This document shows, in pieces, positions 1 through 7,957 of a stretch of 64,000 bases of DNA. How positions within the stretch are numbered: position 1 is the first letter of the stretch; each line of letters begins with the position of its first letter. Position numbers and translations under genes: made by a program. The notes below the pieces were generated by a model that did not search any database, was not told where the DNA came from, and worked only from the letters and a program-made list of their open reading frames with translations. The stretch is from Aquitalea denitrificans (GTDB lineage Bacteria > Pseudomonadota > Gammaproteobacteria > Burkholderiales > Chromobacteriaceae): positions 3,782,001 to 3,846,000 of the forward strand of contig NZ_CP047241.1 of the NCBI RefSeq assembly GCF_009856625.1, given 5' to 3'.

Positions 1-110
1 GGTTCGGGTAGACGCTACCCGGCCCACGCCGTTACGATGCCCCCCTGAATAGGACTATCAGTCCGCCTTCCAACTTGAATTTTCAAGATGAACTTAGGAG
101 TTGTATAAAA

Positions 111-1136
111 ATGAAAAAGCTGGCTCTGCTCGCTCTGACCGCTGCCTTCGGCCTGACCTCCACTGCTGCTTTCGCTGCTGACACTTCCGCTCCGGTAGCT
201 ATCCACAAAGCTAAAAAAGCTGAGAAGAAAGTAAAGAAAGACGCTTCCGCTCAGAAAGCTCAAGCTGCTGAAGCTTCCGCTCCGGCCAAGAAAGCCAAAA
301 AAGTAGCCAAGAAAGACGCTTCCGCTCAGAAAGCTCAGGCTGCTGAAGCTTCCGCTCCGGCCAAGAAAGCCAAAAAAGTAGCTAAGAAAGACGCTTCCGC
401 TCAGAAAGCTCAGGCTGCTGAAGCTTCCGCTCCGGCCAAGAAAGCCAAAAAAGTAGCCAAGAAAGACGCTTCCGCTCAGAAAGCTCAAGCTGCTGACGCT
501 TCCGCTCCGGCCAAGAAAGCCAAGAAAGTAAAGGCTAAGAAGGACGCTTCCGCTCAGAAAGCCCAAGCTGCTGACGCTTCCGCTCCGGCCAAGAAAGCCC
601 ACAAAAAGCACGCTAAAAAGCACGCTGCCAAAAAAGTAGATGCTTCCGCTCAGAAAGCCCAAGCTGCTGACGCTTCCGCTCCGGCCAAGAAAGCTCACAA
701 AAAGCACGCTAAAAAGCACGCTGCCAAGAAAGTAGACGCTTCCGCTCAGAAAGCCCAAGCCGCTGCTTCCGCTGCTGACGCTTCCGCTCCGGCCAAGAAG
801 GCTCACAAAAAGCACGCTAAAAAGCACGCTGCCAAGAAAGTAGACGCTTCCGCTCAAAAAGCCCAAGCCGCTGCTTCCGCTGCTGACGCTTCCGCTCCGG
901 CCAAGAAAGCTCACAAAAAGCACGCTAAAAAGCACGCTGCCAAGAAAGTAGACGCTTCCGCTCAGAAAGCCCAAGCTGCTGATGCTTCCGCTCCGGCCAA
1001 AAAGCACGCTGCCAAAAAGCACCACGCTAAAAAGCACGCTGCCAAGAAAGCTGACGCTTCCGCTCAGAAAGCCCAAGCTGCTGAAGCTTCCGCTCCGGCA
1101 AAAAAGGCTAAAAAAGCCGCTTCCGCTGCCAAGTAA
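111..1136 (+). CDS. Exported Lys/Ala-rich tandem-repeat protein
   Basis: 341 residues. The ATG at 111 is preceded by TAGGAG (95-100) and opens a clear signal peptide (about residues 1-22, ending AFA before AD); an in-frame TTG at 75 lacks these supports. After a short linker, residues 44-341 are ten imperfect repeats of 25 to 36 residues, each starting DASAQKAQAA and continuing (E/D)ASAPAKKA followed by KK-rich or HKKHAKKHAAKK tails. Composition is nearly only Ala, Lys, Ser, Gln, Pro, His and Asp, so the mature protein is very basic, low in complexity and probably disordered. It resembles histone-H1-like or AlgP-like lysine-rich tails in composition, but the signal peptide predicts export. 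I do not recognise a family. Binding of a polyanion (LPS, DNA, polyphosphate) is only inference. Confidence 0.85.
   Translation: MKKLALLALTAAFGLTSTAAFAADTSAPVAIHKAKKAEKKVKKDASAQKAQAAEASAPAKKAKKVAKKDASAQKAQAAEASAPAKKAKKVAKKDASAQKAQAAEASAPAKKAKKVAKKDASAQKAQAADASAPAKKAKKVKAKKDASAQKAQAADASAPAKKAHKKHAKKHAAKKVDASAQKAQAADASAPAKKAHKKHAKKHAAKKVDASAQKAQAAASAADASAPAKKAHKKHAKKHAAKKVDASAQKAQAAASAADASAPAKKAHKKHAKKHAAKKVDASAQKAQAADASAPAKKHAAKKHHAKKHAAKKADASAQKAQAAEASAPAKKAKKAASAAK
240..1133 (+). repeat. Ten coding tandem repeats, 75-108 bp each
   Basis: Ten in-frame units with lengths in codons 25, 25, 25, 26, 32, 32, 36, 36, 34 and 27. Neighbouring units are almost identical at nucleotide level, including synonymous positions such as gacgcttccgctcagaaagc, so they look recently duplicated. 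Two sub-types occur: an early KKAKKVAKK type and a later, His-rich HKKHAKKHAAKK type, with two 36-codon units that add an extra AASAA segment. Copy number is likely to vary between strains. Confidence 0.9.
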
Positions 1137-1184
1137 TCAGCACGGAATCGACAGCTGACCCCGGTTGGCTGCAAGTCTTACCTT

Positions 1185-1204
1185 CGGGGCGCTTCGGCGC
1201 CCCG
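1185..1204 (+). terminator. GC-rich TTCG-loop hairpin
   Basis: CGGGGCGC, TTCG loop, GCGCCCCG: an 8-bp perfect stem 49 bases after the repeat-protein stop and 20 bases before the protease start. It is followed by ATTGCATTGG rather than a clean T run, so it is a weak terminator or a transcript-stabilising hairpin. Confidence 0.45.
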
Positions 1205-1224
1205 ATTGCATTGGAACCGACCCT

Positions 1225-2034
1225 ATGTTGCGCACTACCCTGCTTGCCCTGAGCCTGTGTCTGCTGCCGTTGGCAGCCCAAGCCAAACCTACTGCCGAAC
1301 AGCTGATCCTGTTCTTTGGCAAGGATGATCGCGTCAAGACCGATCCGGACAGTGGGCTGTGGCAAGCCGTGGGCCAGCTGGAAACCAAAAGCCATCTGGT
1401 CTGCACCGCCACCCTGGTGGCAGAGGATGTGGTAGTGACTGCCGGTCATTGTTTCATCAACCGGCATGGCCGCTTTGATCCCGCCATCAGCTTTACGGTA
1501 GGCCTGGCCGGCAAGGAATACAGCGAGCAGAGCACCATTCGTGAAGTTCAGGTGGACAAGGCCTTTCTGGCCGGGCTGGAACACCGCCCGGACGGTACCT
1601 ATATCCCCAAAAAAATAGCCGGGCGCGATTTCGCCTTTGTCCGGCTCAGTCAGCCTCTGGGGCGCAGCCGCGGGGTGATACCGGTATTTGCCGGAGACAG
1701 CCAGGCGCTGAAACAACAGTTGCAAGGCATCCATAACACGGTCACCAATGGCGGTTACCCGCTGGATGACCTTACTCACCTGCTGGTGCATAACAACTGC
1801 AAAGCCACCGGGCTGCTGGCTGATGGCCGCCTGACCCACCATTGCGACACGCTGGAAGGCAATAGCGGCTCGCCCATCCTGGCCAGCATCAATGGCCGCA
1901 TGACGCTGATCGGCATCCAGAGTTCGGCCCCGATCGCGTCCCGCCGCCACAAGGAAGACAATATGGCGCTGTCCAGCCCGGTGTTTTACCAGCAGCTGCA
2001 GCAGTTCATCCAGCAAGGCAGCGTCAGGAAATGA
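1225..2034 (+). CDS. Secreted trypsin-like serine protease (S1 family)
   Basis: 269 residues. The start at 1225 is chosen because it opens a signal peptide (residues 1-20, ending AQA before KPTAEQ); a longer frame from a TTG at 1165 would bury it. The chymotrypsin-fold triad is visible: His75 in VTAGHC, Asp135 in RDFAFVRL and Ser214 in EGNSGSP. Cys60 and Cys76 flank the His as in the usual disulfide; Cys192 and Cys207 may form a second one. The enzyme should act in the periplasm or outside the cell. Substrate is unknown. It lies just after the Lys-rich repeat protein, a lysine-rich potential target, but a link is speculation. Confidence 0.85.
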   Translation: MLRTTLLALSLCLLPLAAQAKPTAEQLILFFGKDDRVKTDPDSGLWQAVGQLETKSHLVCTATLVAEDVVVTAGHCFINRHGRFDPAISFTVGLAGKEYSEQSTIREVQVDKAFLAGLEHRPDGTYIPKKIAGRDFAFVRLSQPLGRSRGVIPVFAGDSQALKQQLQGIHNTVTNGGYPLDDLTHLLVHNNCKATGLLADGRLTHHCDTLEGNSGSPILASINGRMTLIGIQSSAPIASRRHKEDNMALSSPVFYQQLQQFIQQGSVRK

Positions 2035-2036
2035 CA

Positions 2037-2056
2037 ACAGGGGCCGCAGCCCCTGT
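2037..2056. terminator. Hairpin between convergent genes
   Basis: ACAGGGGC, CGCA loop, GCCCCTGT: a perfect 8-bp stem placed between the protease gene stop (2034) and the rph stop (2092). No T run on either side is long, so termination may be partial in both directions. Confidence 0.55.
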
Positions 2057-2091
2057 ATTCATGCAATACCTGCAGCAGACTGCCGGCTGAG

Positions 2092-2808
2092 CTACACGCC
2101 GAGCACCTGCTGTTGCAGGGCGATCAGCTCGCCAATACCCTTCTTGGCCAGTTGCATCATGGCAGCCATTTCCTCTTCGCTGAACGGTTCGCCTTCCGCC
2201 GTGCCTTGCACTTCCACAAAGCGGCCATTGCCGGTCATCACCACATTCATGTCGGTTTCGCAGTCCGAATCTTCCAGATAATCCAGATCCAGCACAGCTT
2301 CACCCTGATGGATACCAACCGAAATGGCGGCTACAAAATCCCGCAGCGGGCTTTGTGTCAGCTTGCCTTGGGCGATCAGGCCGTTGATGGCATCGTGCAA
2401 GGCAACAAAGGCACCGGTAATGCTGGCGGTACGAGTGCCGCCATCGGCCTGGATGACATCGCAGTCGATCTGGATCTGACGCTCTCCCAGTTTTTCCATA
2501 TCCACCACTGCACGTAGTGAGCGGCCAATCAGGCGCTGGATTTCCTGGGTACGACCGCTTTGCTTGCCAGCAGCCGATTCGCGCCGCATGCGGCTGCCGG
2601 TGGAGCGCGGCAGCATGCCGTATTCGGCCGTCACCCAGCCCTTGCCCTTGCCCTTGAGAAAACCGGGTACGGATTCATCCACGCTGGCAGTGCAAATGAC
2701 TTTGGTATCGCCAAACTCCACCAGCACCGAGCCCTCGGCATGCTTGGTGTAGTGGCGGGTAAGACGGATGGCGCGCAAGGCGTCGGCATTTCTTTGGGAA
2801 GGTCGCAT
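2092..2808 (-). CDS. rph: Ribonuclease PH
   Basis: 238 residues, the normal RNase PH length. The start at 2808 gives the family-typical MRPSQRNADALR; the eight codons upstream look like leader. RNase PH is a phosphate-dependent 3'-5' exoribonuclease that trims the 3' ends of tRNA precursors as a hexameric ring. Characteristic segments include VTAEYGMLPRST near residue 60, RESAAGKQSGRTQEIQRLIGRSLRA around 73-97 and the DCDVIQADGGTRTASITGA region around 116-134. It is transcribed away from the phosphatase/kinase pair in the same direction, about 85 bases downstream of the phosphatase stop. Confidence 0.97.
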   Translation of the reverse strand: MRPSQRNADALRAIRLTRHYTKHAEGSVLVEFGDTKVICTASVDESVPGFLKGKGKGWVTAEYGMLPRSTGSRMRRESAAGKQSGRTQEIQRLIGRSLRAVVDMEKLGERQIQIDCDVIQADGGTRTASITGAFVALHDAINGLIAQGKLTQSPLRDFVAAISVGIHQGEAVLDLDYLEDSDCETDMNVVMTGNGRFVEVQGTAEGEPFSEEEMAAMMQLAKKGIGELIALQQQVLGV

Positions 2809-2892
2809 CTTGATAATTCCAGTATGAAACAAGCGCTGCGCATGCCTTACGGCATGCGCAGCCTGAATGATTGGGGCAGCAGACTACACGGA

Positions 2893-3786
2893 TCAGCTCT
2901 GTTTGCCGGAGGGGCTGGCCAGACGGCTGGCAAGAATCTCCTGATGCATCAGCTCCAGATTCGGATCCAGGATGACCCGGCCACTGTGGCGTGGCGGAGT
3001 AACCAGGGTGTCCAGCACATCAGGCTTGCCTGCAATGTCTGCAGCATCGTCCAACAGGGTTACCGCTACCGCCGACAGATTGTCACCGGCACTGCCGGCA
3101 CGCCGCTCGGCCACATTCATCAGTGCAGGCATCACCTGGCCAACAGCACGGCCAATGAATACCTTCTCCATTTCGCCATCGCTGATCTGCGACCACAACC
3201 CATCCGAGCACAGCACCACGGAAGAACCGGCCTGCAGGAACTGCTTCTCGCCAATATCGATATCCGGATCGGTAGTGGCACCCAGGCAGTTGTAGATCTT
3301 GTTGCGTTCCGGATGGGTGCGCGCACCCTCCTCGGTGAGCTTGCCCTGATCGATCATGCGCTGCACCTGGGAATGGTCACGCGAGCGCAGCAGCAGGCCC
3401 TGCTTGCTGTCCAGCAGATACAGGCGTGAATCACCAACATGACACCAGTACAACATGCCCTGCTGGATGATGGCTGCCACCACGGTAGTGCTGGGGATTT
3501 CAGGCAAGCGCTGGTCGGCCGCATAATCGAGAATCGCCTGATGGGTTGAGCTGATGGCATTGACCAGAAAGCGGTTGGGATGCGACAGCGTCGGCGTGGC
3601 TTGCTGGTAAAACAGTTCGCTCATCAGATCGATGGTGATCTGTGCGGCCACCTCACCTTGCAAATGCCCTCCCATACCATCGGCCACCACCAGCATCACG
3701 GCTTCGCGGGAATGGGCAATGACCTGACGGTCCTGATTATAGGAGCGGCCACCGATACGGCTTTCCTGATATATGGATAGTTTCAT
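2893..3786 (-). CDS. PP2C-family Ser/Thr protein phosphatase
   Basis: 297 residues. The start at 3786 has GAGGAG eight bases upstream. PP2C metal-binding motifs are visible: NQDR near the N-terminus, VADGMGGH, the SDGLW segment and GDNLSAV near the C-terminus, giving the Asp set that holds two Mn/Mg ions. The protein is cytosolic (no signal or membrane segment). It begins ten bases after the kinase stop, so the two are almost certainly one operon forming a reversible Ser/Thr phosphorylation pair. Targets are not evident from the neighbours (RNase PH, YicC). Confidence 0.92.
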   Translation of the reverse strand: MKLSIYQESRIGGRSYNQDRQVIAHSREAVMLVVADGMGGHLQGEVAAQITIDLMSELFYQQATPTLSHPNRFLVNAISSTHQAILDYAADQRLPEIPSTTVVAAIIQQGMLYWCHVGDSRLYLLDSKQGLLLRSRDHSQVQRMIDQGKLTEEGARTHPERNKIYNCLGATTDPDIDIGEKQFLQAGSSVVLCSDGLWSQISDGEMEKVFIGRAVGQVMPALMNVAERRAGSAGDNLSAVAVTLLDDAADIAGKPDVLDTLVTPPRHSGRVILDPNLELMHQEILASRLASPSGKQS

Positions 3787-3796
3787 CGGGTACTCC

Positions 3797-4765
3797 TCAG
3801 GAAGAACGGCCGCCAGCCAGGCCCTTGATCCAGCCGACCAGTTTTTTGGCGGCAATGGCAGATTCGGGCATAGGCTCGGGTTTGCTGTAGTCGGTTTCAA
3901 GCAGGCGCTTCTGGATGGTCATCACACTCGGTGGTCGTGCATCCGGAGCCAGCATCAGGCATTGGTCCGTCAATTCAAGCAGCTCTCTGGAATAATAGTG
4001 GCGGAACAACTTGCTGGCCGATGCCAGTTTGTCATCCGCCATACGGTCATGCGCAATTTGCGGCGTCCTGCCACCCATGCAGACATACAAGCAGGCACCA
4101 ATGGCGTAAATATCGGTCCACGGCCCCAGCGGCTGGTCCTTCTCATACTGCTCCGGCGCAGCAAAACCTGGGGTGTACATGGAGGCAAAATGCTTGTCAC
4201 GACGCGACAAGGTTTGCCGGGCGGCACCGAAATCCAGCAACAGCGGGTGCCCGCCACGGCGCAGGTAGATGTTTGCCGGCTTGATATCCAGGTGTAGCAG
4301 GCGGTGCAGATGCACCTCGCGCAGGCCAGACAGCAGCGCGGCAAACCACTTGCGCAGGCGGCGCTCTTCGATGCGCCCGCCGGCCACTTCCAGCTCGCGT
4401 CCCAGCGAGCGGCCGTCGGCATACTCCATCACCATGTATACGGTCTGGTTGGCACGAAAGAAATTGCTGACATGCACCACATTGTTATGGCTGATTTCCG
4501 CCAGAATGCGGCCTTCTTCAAAAAAGCACTTAAGGCCCAGATTAAAGGCATCGCGGTCCAGTTCGTGTGGCACGGTAATCATGCCTTCATCGTCGCGCTC
4601 GGCCAGATTGCGCGGCAGGTATTCCTTGATGGCGTACTTGCGGTCGGCATCGTCCAGCGCCAGATAGACCACGCTGAAACCGCCTACGGACAGCTGGCGG
4701 ACAATGGTGTACTCGGCCAGGCGATAGCCCACCGGCAAGGCAGTCAGTTGGCTGGATTGAGTCAT
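3797..4765 (-). CDS. Serine/threonine protein kinase
   Basis: 322 residues with a Hanks-type kinase domain over about residues 15-285. Seen: a glycine-loop variant (LSVGGFSVVY), the lysine in KYAIKEYLP, the catalytic loop HLDIKPAN, DFGAAR for Mg binding and the APEQY segment. The HRD arginine is Leu, so this is a non-RD kinase and may not need activation-loop phosphorylation. There is no membrane segment or extracellular sensor domain; the short C-terminal tail is Lys/Gly rich. The PP2C gene follows ten bases later. A promoter for the divergent yicC overlaps its first codons. Confidence 0.92.
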   Translation of the reverse strand: MTQSSQLTALPVGYRLAEYTIVRQLSVGGFSVVYLALDDADRKYAIKEYLPRNLAERDDEGMITVPHELDRDAFNLGLKCFFEEGRILAEISHNNVVHVSNFFRANQTVYMVMEYADGRSLGRELEVAGGRIEERRLRKWFAALLSGLREVHLHRLLHLDIKPANIYLRRGGHPLLLDFGAARQTLSRRDKHFASMYTPGFAAPEQYEKDQPLGPWTDIYAIGACLYVCMGGRTPQIAHDRMADDKLASASKLFRHYYSRELLELTDQCLMLAPDARPPSVMTIQKRLLETDYSKPEPMPESAIAAKKLVGWIKGLAGGRSS

Positions 4766-4785
4766 GACATGGCAGTTGCTATAGT
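4757..4785 (+). promoter_or_regulatory. Sigma-70-like promoter for yicC
   Basis: TTGAGT, 17-base spacer, TATAGT (-10 at 4780-4785), oriented toward yicC. The -35 lies over the first codons of the divergent kinase gene, so expression of the two units may interfere. The predicted transcript would have a leader of about 70 bases. Confidence 0.5.
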
Positions 4786-4792
4786 GTTCGTT

Positions 4793-4840
4793 GGCCCGGA
4801 ATTGAGCTACAACAGCAATTCGGGCCCTGTTCTGTTTTTA
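4793..4840 (+). promoter_or_regulatory. Hairpin in the yicC leader, attenuator-like
   Basis: GGCCCG(G)AATTG at 4793-4804 pairs with CAATTCGGGCC at 4816-4826, an 11-bp stem with one bulged G. A T run at 4835-4839 follows about eight bases later, further than in a classical terminator. It sits between the predicted yicC promoter and the start codon, so it could act as an attenuator or a cleavage/stability element. Confidence 0.35.
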
Positions 4841-4864
4841 CTGATACCACTACGGGGGCCCACA

Positions 4865-5731
4865 ATGATTCTAAGTATGACAGGCTTTGCATCCATCAGC
4901 AGAGACTTTCCCGGCGGCTTGCTCAGCCTGGAAGTCCGTGCCGTCAACCACCGCTATCTCGATGTGCAGATGCGCCTGCCGGAAGAGCTGCGGGTCATCG
5001 AACCGCAGCTGCGTGAGATGGTGTCATCTCGCGTCACCCGTGGCAAGTTGGAATGCCGTGTCGGGCTGAACCAGCTGGAGTCGGATAACCCCACGCTGGA
5101 GCTCAATACCGATTTTCTGGCCAGTCTGCTACAAGTAGCCGCGCAGGTGGAAAAACAGGCTCCGCAAGCCAAAGGTCTGTCAGTCGGCGAACTGCTGCGC
5201 TGGCCAGGCACCCTGAAGAGCAATACCCTGGCACCGGAAGTGCTGCAGCAACTTTGCCTGCAAAGCCTGGCTACCGCACTGGAAGACTTCAACGCATCAC
5301 GTGGCCGCGAGGGCGAGAAGCTCAAGCAGATCCTGCAGGATCGGGTTAGCGCCATGGAAACCATCATCGCCGGTATCAAGCCCAAGCTGCCGCTGATTCT
5401 GGAAGCCTATATGAACAAGCTGTCCGGCCGTCTGCAAGAAGCGCTGGGCAATGTGGAAGACGACCGCATCAAGCAAGAGTTCGCTCTGTTCGCCCAGAAG
5501 ATTGATGTCGATGAAGAACTCTCCCGTCTGACCACCCACCTGACTGAGGTAAAACGCATTCTCAAGACAGGTGGCCAGACCGGCAAACGCCTTGACTTCC
5601 TGATGCAGGAGCTCAACCGGGAAGCCAACACCCTGGGTTCCAAGTCGGTGTCCACCGAAACCACCCAGGCCTCGGTAGAACTGAAAGTTCTGATAGAACA
5701 GATGCGCGAGCAGATCCAGAATATCGAGTAA
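4865..5731 (+). CDS. yicC: YicC family endoribonuclease
   Basis: 288 residues. The ATG at 4865 gives the family start MILSMTGFAS; a longer open frame upstream to 4304 runs antisense through the kinase and is not real. A GGGGG run lies eight bases upstream. YicC proteins are conserved stress-associated endoribonucleases; in E. coli YicC assists degradation of the small RNA RyhB. The C-terminal DUF1732 segment (residues about 205-288, with GKRLDFLMQELNREANTLGSK) is intact. In many proteobacteria gmk follows yicC; here a strong terminator follows instead and gmk is absent from the window. Confidence 0.95.
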   Translation: MILSMTGFASISRDFPGGLLSLEVRAVNHRYLDVQMRLPEELRVIEPQLREMVSSRVTRGKLECRVGLNQLESDNPTLELNTDFLASLLQVAAQVEKQAPQAKGLSVGELLRWPGTLKSNTLAPEVLQQLCLQSLATALEDFNASRGREGEKLKQILQDRVSAMETIIAGIKPKLPLILEAYMNKLSGRLQEALGNVEDDRIKQEFALFAQKIDVDEELSRLTTHLTEVKRILKTGGQTGKRLDFLMQELNREANTLGSKSVSTETTQASVELKVLIEQMREQIQNIE

Positions 5732-5770
5732 ACTTTCATACCGTGTCACACCGTGGCACCGAACCAACAG

Positions 5771-5795
5771 AAGCCCCGCCAGCCGGGGCTTTTGT
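5771..5795 (+). terminator. Intrinsic terminator of yicC
   Basis: AAGCCCC (5771-5777), loop GCCAGCC, GGGGCTT (5785-5791), then further Ts, 39 bases after the yicC stop. Confidence 0.8.
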
Positions 5796-5901
5796 GATTT
5801 CAGCCCATGCAACACCACGCCGCGCTTACCTCTCTTTACACCTGTAACACCATGCAAGTATCCGTTACGACTTAGAATGCCGGCTCGGACACAAGGAATA
5901 C

Positions 5902-6540
5902 ATGATGATGATGAAGGTGGTATGGCTGAGCGTGCTGGTAGGCAGCTTGGCGGGCTGCAGCTATGGAGAAATGCTAGACACCATTCCTGCCGGACAGCCT
6001 CGGCCTTATCAGCCATCATTGCCACCCGCGGTTCAGATCCTGTCGCCGGCACCGGAGGAAACCAGCTTCCTGCAAGCGGATGCTTGCATGCAGTGCCGGG
6101 AAGGCGATCGCTTTCACCGTTTCATCCATGGCGATCCGGATGTACGCAAATCCCGCATCCCGCGCAACGCGGCACTGGCCGATGATGCCGGCATAGCCAA
6201 GAAACAGTGGGTGGATCAAGTCCGGACCGCAGTCTACTTCTCCAAACACATACGCCTGGCCAATGGAGAAACTCTGTTCAAGCTCATTCAGCAGTGCTCT
6301 TCCGGCTGGGACAGCCCGCAAACCCAGGCGGTGGTATCCCGACAAAACAAAATGGCCAGCGGCTTTGACATCCAGTATCTGATCCGCTTCAAGAAATACG
6401 GCCAGCCCATCGGACTGGAAATGCGTGCAGCCTTCATCCGTAAAGGGATGCATATACAGGCTGACAATCCGTTTGCGGACGCCCTGCTGCGTGATCCTGA
6501 CTTTATGCAAGCTAACCAGTTGCGTTGTTGGAATGACTGA
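5902..6540 (+). CDS. Hypothetical lipoprotein
   Basis: 212 residues. Four ATG codons in a row (5902-5913) follow AAGGA at 5893-5897, so the exact start is uncertain by up to three codons. The N-terminus is a lipoprotein signal ending in the lipobox SLAGC, giving lipidation at Cys19 or so. The mature part has a Pro-rich stretch then a CMQC pair in the segment DACMQCREGDRFHRF. I recognise no family. It probably sits in an envelope membrane. Monocistronic: yicC's terminator lies upstream and the next gene starts 225 bases downstream with no strong signal between. Confidence 0.75.
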   Translation: MMMMKVVWLSVLVGSLAGCSYGEMLDTIPAGQPRPYQPSLPPAVQILSPAPEETSFLQADACMQCREGDRFHRFIHGDPDVRKSRIPRNAALADDAGIAKKQWVDQVRTAVYFSKHIRLANGETLFKLIQQCSSGWDSPQTQAVVSRQNKMASGFDIQYLIRFKKYGQPIGLEMRAAFIRKGMHIQADNPFADALLRDPDFMQANQLRCWND

Positions 6541-6765
6541 ATTGCTGCAATCACTGACGCAGATGGCCGCAACATCTTTTCATTTTGCATTTTTTTACCT
6601 TGATTACTGATGAGCAGGTGCGCGGCCACCGGACAGCCACGTTAAGATGCCTACGGCAAAATGACCGAGGCTGGAATATTGTCCCGGCAGACTATCTCCT
6701 TGGATGCACAACCACGATCGCGGACCTCACCTTTGCTTCCACAACACCCGACCATTCCGAAATTC

Positions 6766-7263
6766 ATGCACCTGTGCCGCCTGGCCCTACCCTGTCTGCT
6801 GCTCGGTGCAGCCCTGCTGGCTGGCTGTACAACAGCGGAATATACGGTGTTTGAATACCGTAACGGCAGCAAGATCATTGACGGGGAAGGCGGCAGCAAG
6901 CGTGTGGTGGATGGCGTGGAAATCTGGGATGCGGGAGATCCGCCACATCGTTACCGGATCATGGGCATGATCCGTGTCAGTGACTACGACATGGCCACGG
7001 TAAACGGCACCATGCTGCGTGCCATCGCGCAGCAAGTCAGGCGTGCAGGCGGCAGCGCCGCCATTTTACTGACCAGCAATGGTGGCATGCGTGGCGCAAT
7101 TGACAGCATGGCCTGGCGGGAGCGTTTGGGAACCCCACAGGAAAACGGTTACCGGATTTTGCGGGCACTGGTGGTGCAATACCTGCCGGAGCAAGCGAGC
7201 GCACCGGCGGCGGCAGCAACCGTCGTCAGCAAACCGGTGAAAGCGGTCAAACCGACTCGCTAA
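6766..7263 (+). CDS. Hypothetical lipoprotein
   Basis: 165 residues from the ATG at 6766, chosen because it begins a lipoprotein signal (MHLCRLALPCLLLGAALLAGC, lipobox LAGC). A longer frame from 6661 would place 35 polar residues before it. No good ribosome-binding site is seen. The mature protein (TAEYTVFEYRNG..., a GMIRVSDYDMATVNG segment and an RAGGSAAILL segment) resembles small YbjQ/BON-like envelope proteins only loosely, and I assign no family. The C-terminus is Ala/Val/Lys rich. It is convergent with, and overlaps by 17 bases, the next small gene. Confidence 0.75.
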   Translation: MHLCRLALPCLLLGAALLAGCTTAEYTVFEYRNGSKIIDGEGGSKRVVDGVEIWDAGDPPHRYRIMGMIRVSDYDMATVNGTMLRAIAQQVRRAGGSAAILLTSNGGMRGAIDSMAWRERLGTPQENGYRILRALVVQYLPEQASAPAAAATVVSKPVKAVKPTR

Positions 7264-7486
7264 GCTGCTTGACCAGAAGATCGGCCTCAACACTGCGGAA
7301 CTGCAAGTCCTGCCCATGTGCGCACAGTGCGGCCCCTGCACCAACCAGGCGTTCCAGTTCATCTACAGTAAGTTTGCCGGTAATGGGGGCAATGGCCTGT
7401 GCCAGCAATAGCGGAATGGCCGACAGGCTGACGGGCTCCACCGGTGGATGGGTTTGCATCAGGCTTAGAATATCAATGGCATCCAT
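7247..7486 (-). CDS. Small hypothetical protein
   Basis: 79 residues. The ATG at 7486 has AGGAGG five bases upstream, a strong start signal that argues the frame is genuine; the GTG one codon earlier is too close to it. The protein is acidic to neutral and predicted helical (MDAIDILSLMQTHPP...), with no membrane segment and no motif I recognise. Its 3' end overlaps the convergent lipoprotein gene by 17 bases. Confidence 0.6.
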   Translation of the reverse strand: MDAIDILSLMQTHPPVEPVSLSAIPLLLAQAIAPITGKLTVDELERLVGAGAALCAHGQDLQFRSVEADLLVKQLSESV

Positions 7487-7569
7487 CACAGCCTCCTGCC
7501 AGTGTTTTCCTGTCTGGAATGCAGTGTTAGAGCATATGGCCCAGCATATCGTTCAGTTGAACCCGTACT

Positions 7570-7773
7570 TCACTTCGGCACGGTATTGATGACGTTGCAG
7601 CGGACAATTTCTTCCCACTCATCCAGACTCAGGTTGATTTCCTCGACATCAGGCTTGCGCTGTTCAACATCCTTCCGCCGCTCATGCCCGGTAGGAGAAC
7701 TGCCATCCTTCTGCCGACGATCCTTGCCCGAACGCCGTTCTTCATTGTGTTTTCTTTGTTTGAATGTAGTCAT
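7570..7773 (-). CDS. Small charged hypothetical protein
   Basis: 67 residues from the ATG at 7773, with a G-rich stretch at 7784-7788 on the coding strand; a longer frame to 7824 is possible. The N-terminal half is strongly basic with two RR-x-x-x-DRR-like clusters (ERRSGKDRRQKD and HERRKDVEQRK), reminiscent of arginine-rich nucleotide- or RNA-binding linkers; the C-terminal half is acidic (VEEINLSLDEWEEI). No family recognised. Confidence 0.55.
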   Translation of the reverse strand: MTTFKQRKHNEERRSGKDRRQKDGSSPTGHERRKDVEQRKPDVEEINLSLDEWEEIVRCNVINTVPK

Positions 7774-7957
7774 CAGCAGCCCCCCGACAGCCATTGGGCG
7801 AATACTTCCAATGTAGTACACCACGCCACAGGACTAAACCTGACTCCATGCATGCGGATGGACAATGGCCAGATATGGCAGCAGGAAGTCCGTATCCGCA
7901 CTCCCCTACGCACTGGCATTGAACTAGGCTGTGATTTTGACCACTCAGGAATGCATC

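Noticed and set aside
15..1076. 353-codon open frame antisense to the repeat protein
   Set aside because: It mirrors the tandem repeats (Gly/Ser/Phe-rich GFLSGSV units), has no start signal, and stays open only because the repeat lacks stop codons in that frame.
240..1133. Regular repeats as a CRISPR-like array
   Set aside because: Units are contiguous, coding and in frame, with no unique spacers.
4304..4864. N-terminal extension of yicC
   Set aside because: It runs antisense through the kinase gene; YicC proteins begin at the MILSMTGF start at 4865, which has its own ribosome-binding site.
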